This document shows, piece after piece, positions 61,490-64,000 of a stretch of 64,000 bases of DNA. Position numbers and translations under genes: made by a program. The stretch lies in the NCBI GenBank assembly GCA_964392775.1, contig CAYMRD010000008.1:62001-126000 (forward strand). Direction: 5' to 3'. Source of the stretch: UKL13-3 sp964392775. Its GTDB lineage: Bacteria; Bacteroidota; Bacteroidia; UKL13-3. Position 1 is the first letter of the stretch. The number at the start of each line of letters is the position of its first letter. Below the pieces are notes generated by a model. The model worked only from the letters and a program-made list of their open reading frames with translations, was not told the origin of the DNA and made no database searches.

Positions 61490-63835
61490 GTGTACAAAAC
61501 ACTTATCACCATTCTGGTGATGGTGTATGCTTGTTTGCTTACTGCAGCCGGTACTTTTCCACCCAAACGTTTTACCCTCACCGTGCAGGTGGTGGATAGT
61601 TTGACCGGAACTCCGCTCGAAGCAGCCAGCATCACCATTGCCGAAACCCGTTTTTTTGCCGTTACCAATGCACACGGAACCATAAGGATAGATTCATTGT
61701 CGAAAGGAACCTATACGATCCAGTGCGCTTATATTGGCTACCACAGTCAGCAAAAACCTGTCTGGCTGGAGCAAAACCAAACCATCGTTTTGGCTTTATG
61801 TCCCGAAAGCCACCATTTACACGAAGTAGAGATTACCACGCACCGCGATGAGGGTACGAACTATGCCGTGCAAACCCGCACGGTGCTTAGCAGCGAACAG
61901 CTGGAACGCACCCGTGGGCTTACGCTGGCCGACCAGCTTAAACATGTGCCGGGCATTACCCTCATGAGCACAGGCCCCGCCATTACCAAACCCGTTATTC
62001 GCGGACTGCACAGCAACCGTTTGGTAACGGTCAACAACGGGGTTCGTCAGGAAGGTCAGCAATGGGGTGCCGACCACGGAACAGAGATTGATCCGTTTGC
62101 AGCCAATTCCATTGAGATTATCAAAGGGGCCGCATCGGTGGCTTATGGCAGCGAGGCCATGGGAGGCGTGGTTCGGTTGATGCCTCCACCCTTTCGCACA
62201 ACGCACGGAATAACCGGATTGGCTCAGTTGCAGGGTGCTACCAATAATGGCTTGATGGCCGCTTCGATGCTGGCCGAAGGCGCACATTTCACCAAACATA
62301 TATTAAGCTGGCGGGCACAAGGTTCGTTTCGTAAAGCGGGTGACTCCCGCTCTCCGGAGTATGTGATGTCGAATACAGGGTTTGAAGAGCAAAGTGGTTC
62401 GTATGCCTTGCATTATACTCTCAACAAAGTACACCTTGAGTTCGCCCAAAGTTATTTTCATACGCAACTCGGCATATTACGTTCGGCACATATTGGCAAT
62501 ACCACCGATTTGGTGAATGCCATCCAATCGGGACAACCAGCTTATGTTGCACCGTTTACTTATAGCATCGAAAACCCCAGACAAGATGTGACCCATCGTA
62601 TCACCTCTGCTTCGGTTTGGGTAAACTTTAACCACAATTTGGTATTAGCGTTGCAATACAGCCGCCAATACAACCACCGCGAAGAATATGACCGTGCCCC
62701 GCGGGCTTCGGAAGCAGACTTATACAACAGCACACCGGCTTATCGCATGGGACTTTCAACAGATTTGGCCGAAGGTTCATTACAACATTCGCTCAGCAAA
62801 TTCATCAAAGGAAAAGTAGGTGTCAGCTATATGAATCAGGGAAATGTGAGTGCGGGCTTACAACCCATTATTCCAAATTTCAGAGCCCATACCGTTGGTG
62901 TTTACCTGATGGAAAAATGGCAACGTGGCCGCTGGATGGCCGAAGCGGGTATACGTTACGACTGGCGCCAGCAAACGCCTTTTGTGTATAATCCCAAAGG
63001 TACACAAACCGATTACCGTTCCTATACAGGTTTAACAACCGTGGCTGGTGGCTCCTATTTTATCAGCGAACACCTCAAGTTGCAGGCAAACATTTCATCG
63101 GCCTGGCGGCCACCGAGCATGAATGAACTTTACAGCTACGGTTTGCATGGAGGAACCGCTACCTTTGAGATTGGCAATCCCAACCTCTCGCGTGAGTCCT
63201 GTGTGAACAGTGAAACAGGAATTGTGTTGCACACAAACAAATGGCAGAGTGAAATCAGTGTATTTCGAAACCGTTTCACCGGATTCATTTACAACCTCCC
63301 GCAACCCGAACCCATTCTAACAATCAGAGGCGCTTTCCCCTTATTGAACCGCGTACAGGATGATGCCGTATTGCAGGGTGTGGATGCTTCACTCACAAGG
63401 CATCTCGGTACGCATTTTACAACCGGCCTCAATGCTTCGTATTTATATGCGCAAAACACTTCGGATAATGTTCCGCTTATATTGATGCCGGCCAACCGTA
63501 TTCGGTTTTCGGTGGGGTATGAAATCAACAGTTGGTGGAAACTGCATAACATCTATACCACCATCGACTACACATACGTGGCCGAGCAAAAACGGTATCC
63601 GCAAGGCGCAGATCTGATTGCTCCTCCACCGGCTTATTCACTGGTTGATTTGAATATGGGATTTGAAACCCATATCGGTAAACAACCGCTGCGTTTTTCA
63701 GTGAGTATATACAATGCCCTCAACACTTCGTACCGCGATTACCTGAGCCGCTTCCGGTACTATTCGCTCGACCCAGGATTTAACTTAATGCTGCGCATTG
63801 CAGCACCCATTACCTTTTATCAACCAAAATCATAA
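61490..63835 (+). CDS. TonB-dependent receptor (ZnuD-like)
   Basis: The 781-residue protein has a signal peptide (ITILVMVYACLLTAAG), a carboxypeptidase-like N-terminal domain (about 28-110, LTVQVVDSLTGTPLEAASI), a plug domain (about 115-225, ITLMSTGPAITKPVIRGL then NNGVRQEGQQWGADHGTEI) and a C-terminal barrel ending in a Phe/Tyr-rich strand. The plug and the early barrel segments resemble the Neisseria ZnuD-type zinc receptors. The His/Cys-rich protein upstream and the lipoprotein start downstream suggest a metal-uptake unit. I chose the GTG at 61490; a TTG at 61466 is possible. Confidence 0.85.
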   Translation: MYKTLITILVMVYACLLTAAGTFPPKRFTLTVQVVDSLTGTPLEAASITIAETRFFAVTNAHGTIRIDSLSKGTYTIQCAYIGYHSQQKPVWLEQNQTIVLALCPESHHLHEVEITTHRDEGTNYAVQTRTVLSSEQLERTRGLTLADQLKHVPGITLMSTGPAITKPVIRGLHSNRLVTVNNGVRQEGQQWGADHGTEIDPFAANSIEIIKGAASVAYGSEAMGGVVRLMPPPFRTTHGITGLAQLQGATNNGLMAASMLAEGAHFTKHILSWRAQGSFRKAGDSRSPEYVMSNTGFEEQSGSYALHYTLNKVHLEFAQSYFHTQLGILRSAHIGNTTDLVNAIQSGQPAYVAPFTYSIENPRQDVTHRITSASVWVNFNHNLVLALQYSRQYNHREEYDRAPRASEADLYNSTPAYRMGLSTDLAEGSLQHSLSKFIKGKVGVSYMNQGNVSAGLQPIIPNFRAHTVGVYLMEKWQRGRWMAEAGIRYDWRQQTPFVYNPKGTQTDYRSYTGLTTVAGGSYFISEHLKLQANISSAWRPPSMNELYSYGLHGGTATFEIGNPNLSRESCVNSETGIVLHTNKWQSEISVFRNRFTGFIYNLPQPEPILTIRGAFPLLNRVQDDAVLQGVDASLTRHLGTHFTTGLNASYLYAQNTSDNVPLILMPANRIRFSVGYEINSWWKLHNIYTTIDYTYVAEQKRYPQGADLIAPPPAYSLVDLNMGFETHIGKQPLRFSVSIYNALNTSYRDYLSRFRYYSLDPGFNLMLRIAAPITFYQPKS

Positions 63836-63840
63836 AGAAC

Positions 63841-64000
63841 ATGAAAAAAACAGTAACCATCCTAAGCATATTTTTCCTTTCGCTCACCGCTTGTAAAAAA
63901 GACAGCGGCAATCCGGAAACACCCAACGTACCTGCAAACGAATCGGAAATAATCACAACCGTAAAACTTATACTGACAGATAGCAGCGGACAGCAGGTAA
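63841..64000 (+). CDS. lipoprotein, N-terminal part (MbnP-like or related)
   Basis: The frame runs off the window. The visible 53 residues have a lipoprotein signal with Cys18 (SLTACKKD), a Ser/Asn/Pro-rich linker and the start of a beta domain (NESEIITTVKLILTDSSG), which in Bacteroidota is often annotated as a periplasmic-binding-fold-like lipoprotein found beside TonB receptors. The ATG is five bases after the TonB stop, so the genes form an operon. Confidence 0.6.
   Translation, partial: MKKTVTILSIFFLSLTACKKDSGNPETPNVPANESEIITTVKLILTDSSGQQV

Noticed and set aside
1..64000. CRISPR arrays, insertion sequences, rRNA genes or prophage genes
   Set aside because: No regularly spaced short direct repeats, transposase motifs, rRNA sequence or phage structural genes were seen.

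Overview
The window looks like a chromosomal segment from a member of the phylum Bacteroidota, probably near Chitinophagales/Sphingobacteriales. The evidence is the gene content: a TPR/DUF4292/M23 trio, MetH split from its homocysteine module, DUF2851, LytTR and PspC regulators, a TonB receptor and many short-lipobox lipoproteins. Several gene starts also carry Bacteroidota-type -7 boxes (TAnnTTTG), and clear Shine-Dalgarno sites are scarce. No rRNA, insertion sequence, phage or CRISPR array was seen. Two tRNAs are present (Arg-CCU and Glu-UUC).

Layout. 1-9.4 kb (plus strand): end of a TPR protein, a DUF4292 lipoprotein, an EnvC-like LytM protein, menaquinone genes menA and menC, a hybrid histidine kinase, and a MetH lacking its homocysteine domain. 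9.4-18.2 kb (minus): a PIF1/RecD-like helicase, a DUF3820 protein, a compact thiol/sulfur operon (Crp-type regulator, DUF2892 protein, rhodanese, small membrane protein, thioredoxin, rhodanese-thioredoxin lipoprotein), a tatD-mscS pair and a CoA-transferase. 18.2-25.7 kb: a long palindromic intergenic region, an LpxR-like outer-membrane enzyme, a divergent LytTR regulator/degenerate kinase pair, a run of small unknown secreted proteins and an Abi_2 (HEPN) protein. 25.9-34 kb: tRNA-Arg, metG, a nested palindromic spacer, an SPFH protein followed by a 57-residue ribbon-helix-helix protein, a two-component system, PspC, DUF2851 and a decayed outer-membrane barrel gene tail.

34-53.3 kb is mostly a surface polysaccharide locus: O-antigen ligase-like protein, three GT4 and six GT2 glycosyltransferases, a Wzm/Wzt ABC exporter whose ATPase has a C-terminal carbohydrate-recognition-like domain, a large polytopic membrane protein, and an unusual radical SAM-polysaccharide pyruvyl transferase fusion. 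The genes are arranged in opposing blocks around two divergent promoter regions (about 38.7 and 48.0 kb). 53.3-64 kb: a WYL regulator, a TPR protein, an outer-membrane barrel, pyrF, a lipoprotein with four glycogen-binding-like repeats, tRNA-Glu, GAPDH, a FrnE-like DsbA protein, and a probable metal-uptake unit (His/Cys-rich small protein, TonB receptor, start of a lipoprotein).

The most distinctive items are the radical SAM-pyruvyl transferase fusion, the family of long intergenic palindromes, the redox operon between two such repeat-rich boundaries, the decayed barrel gene, and the uncharacterised secreted-protein cluster beside the Abi_2 gene. All functional calls come from reading translated sequence, with no database search.
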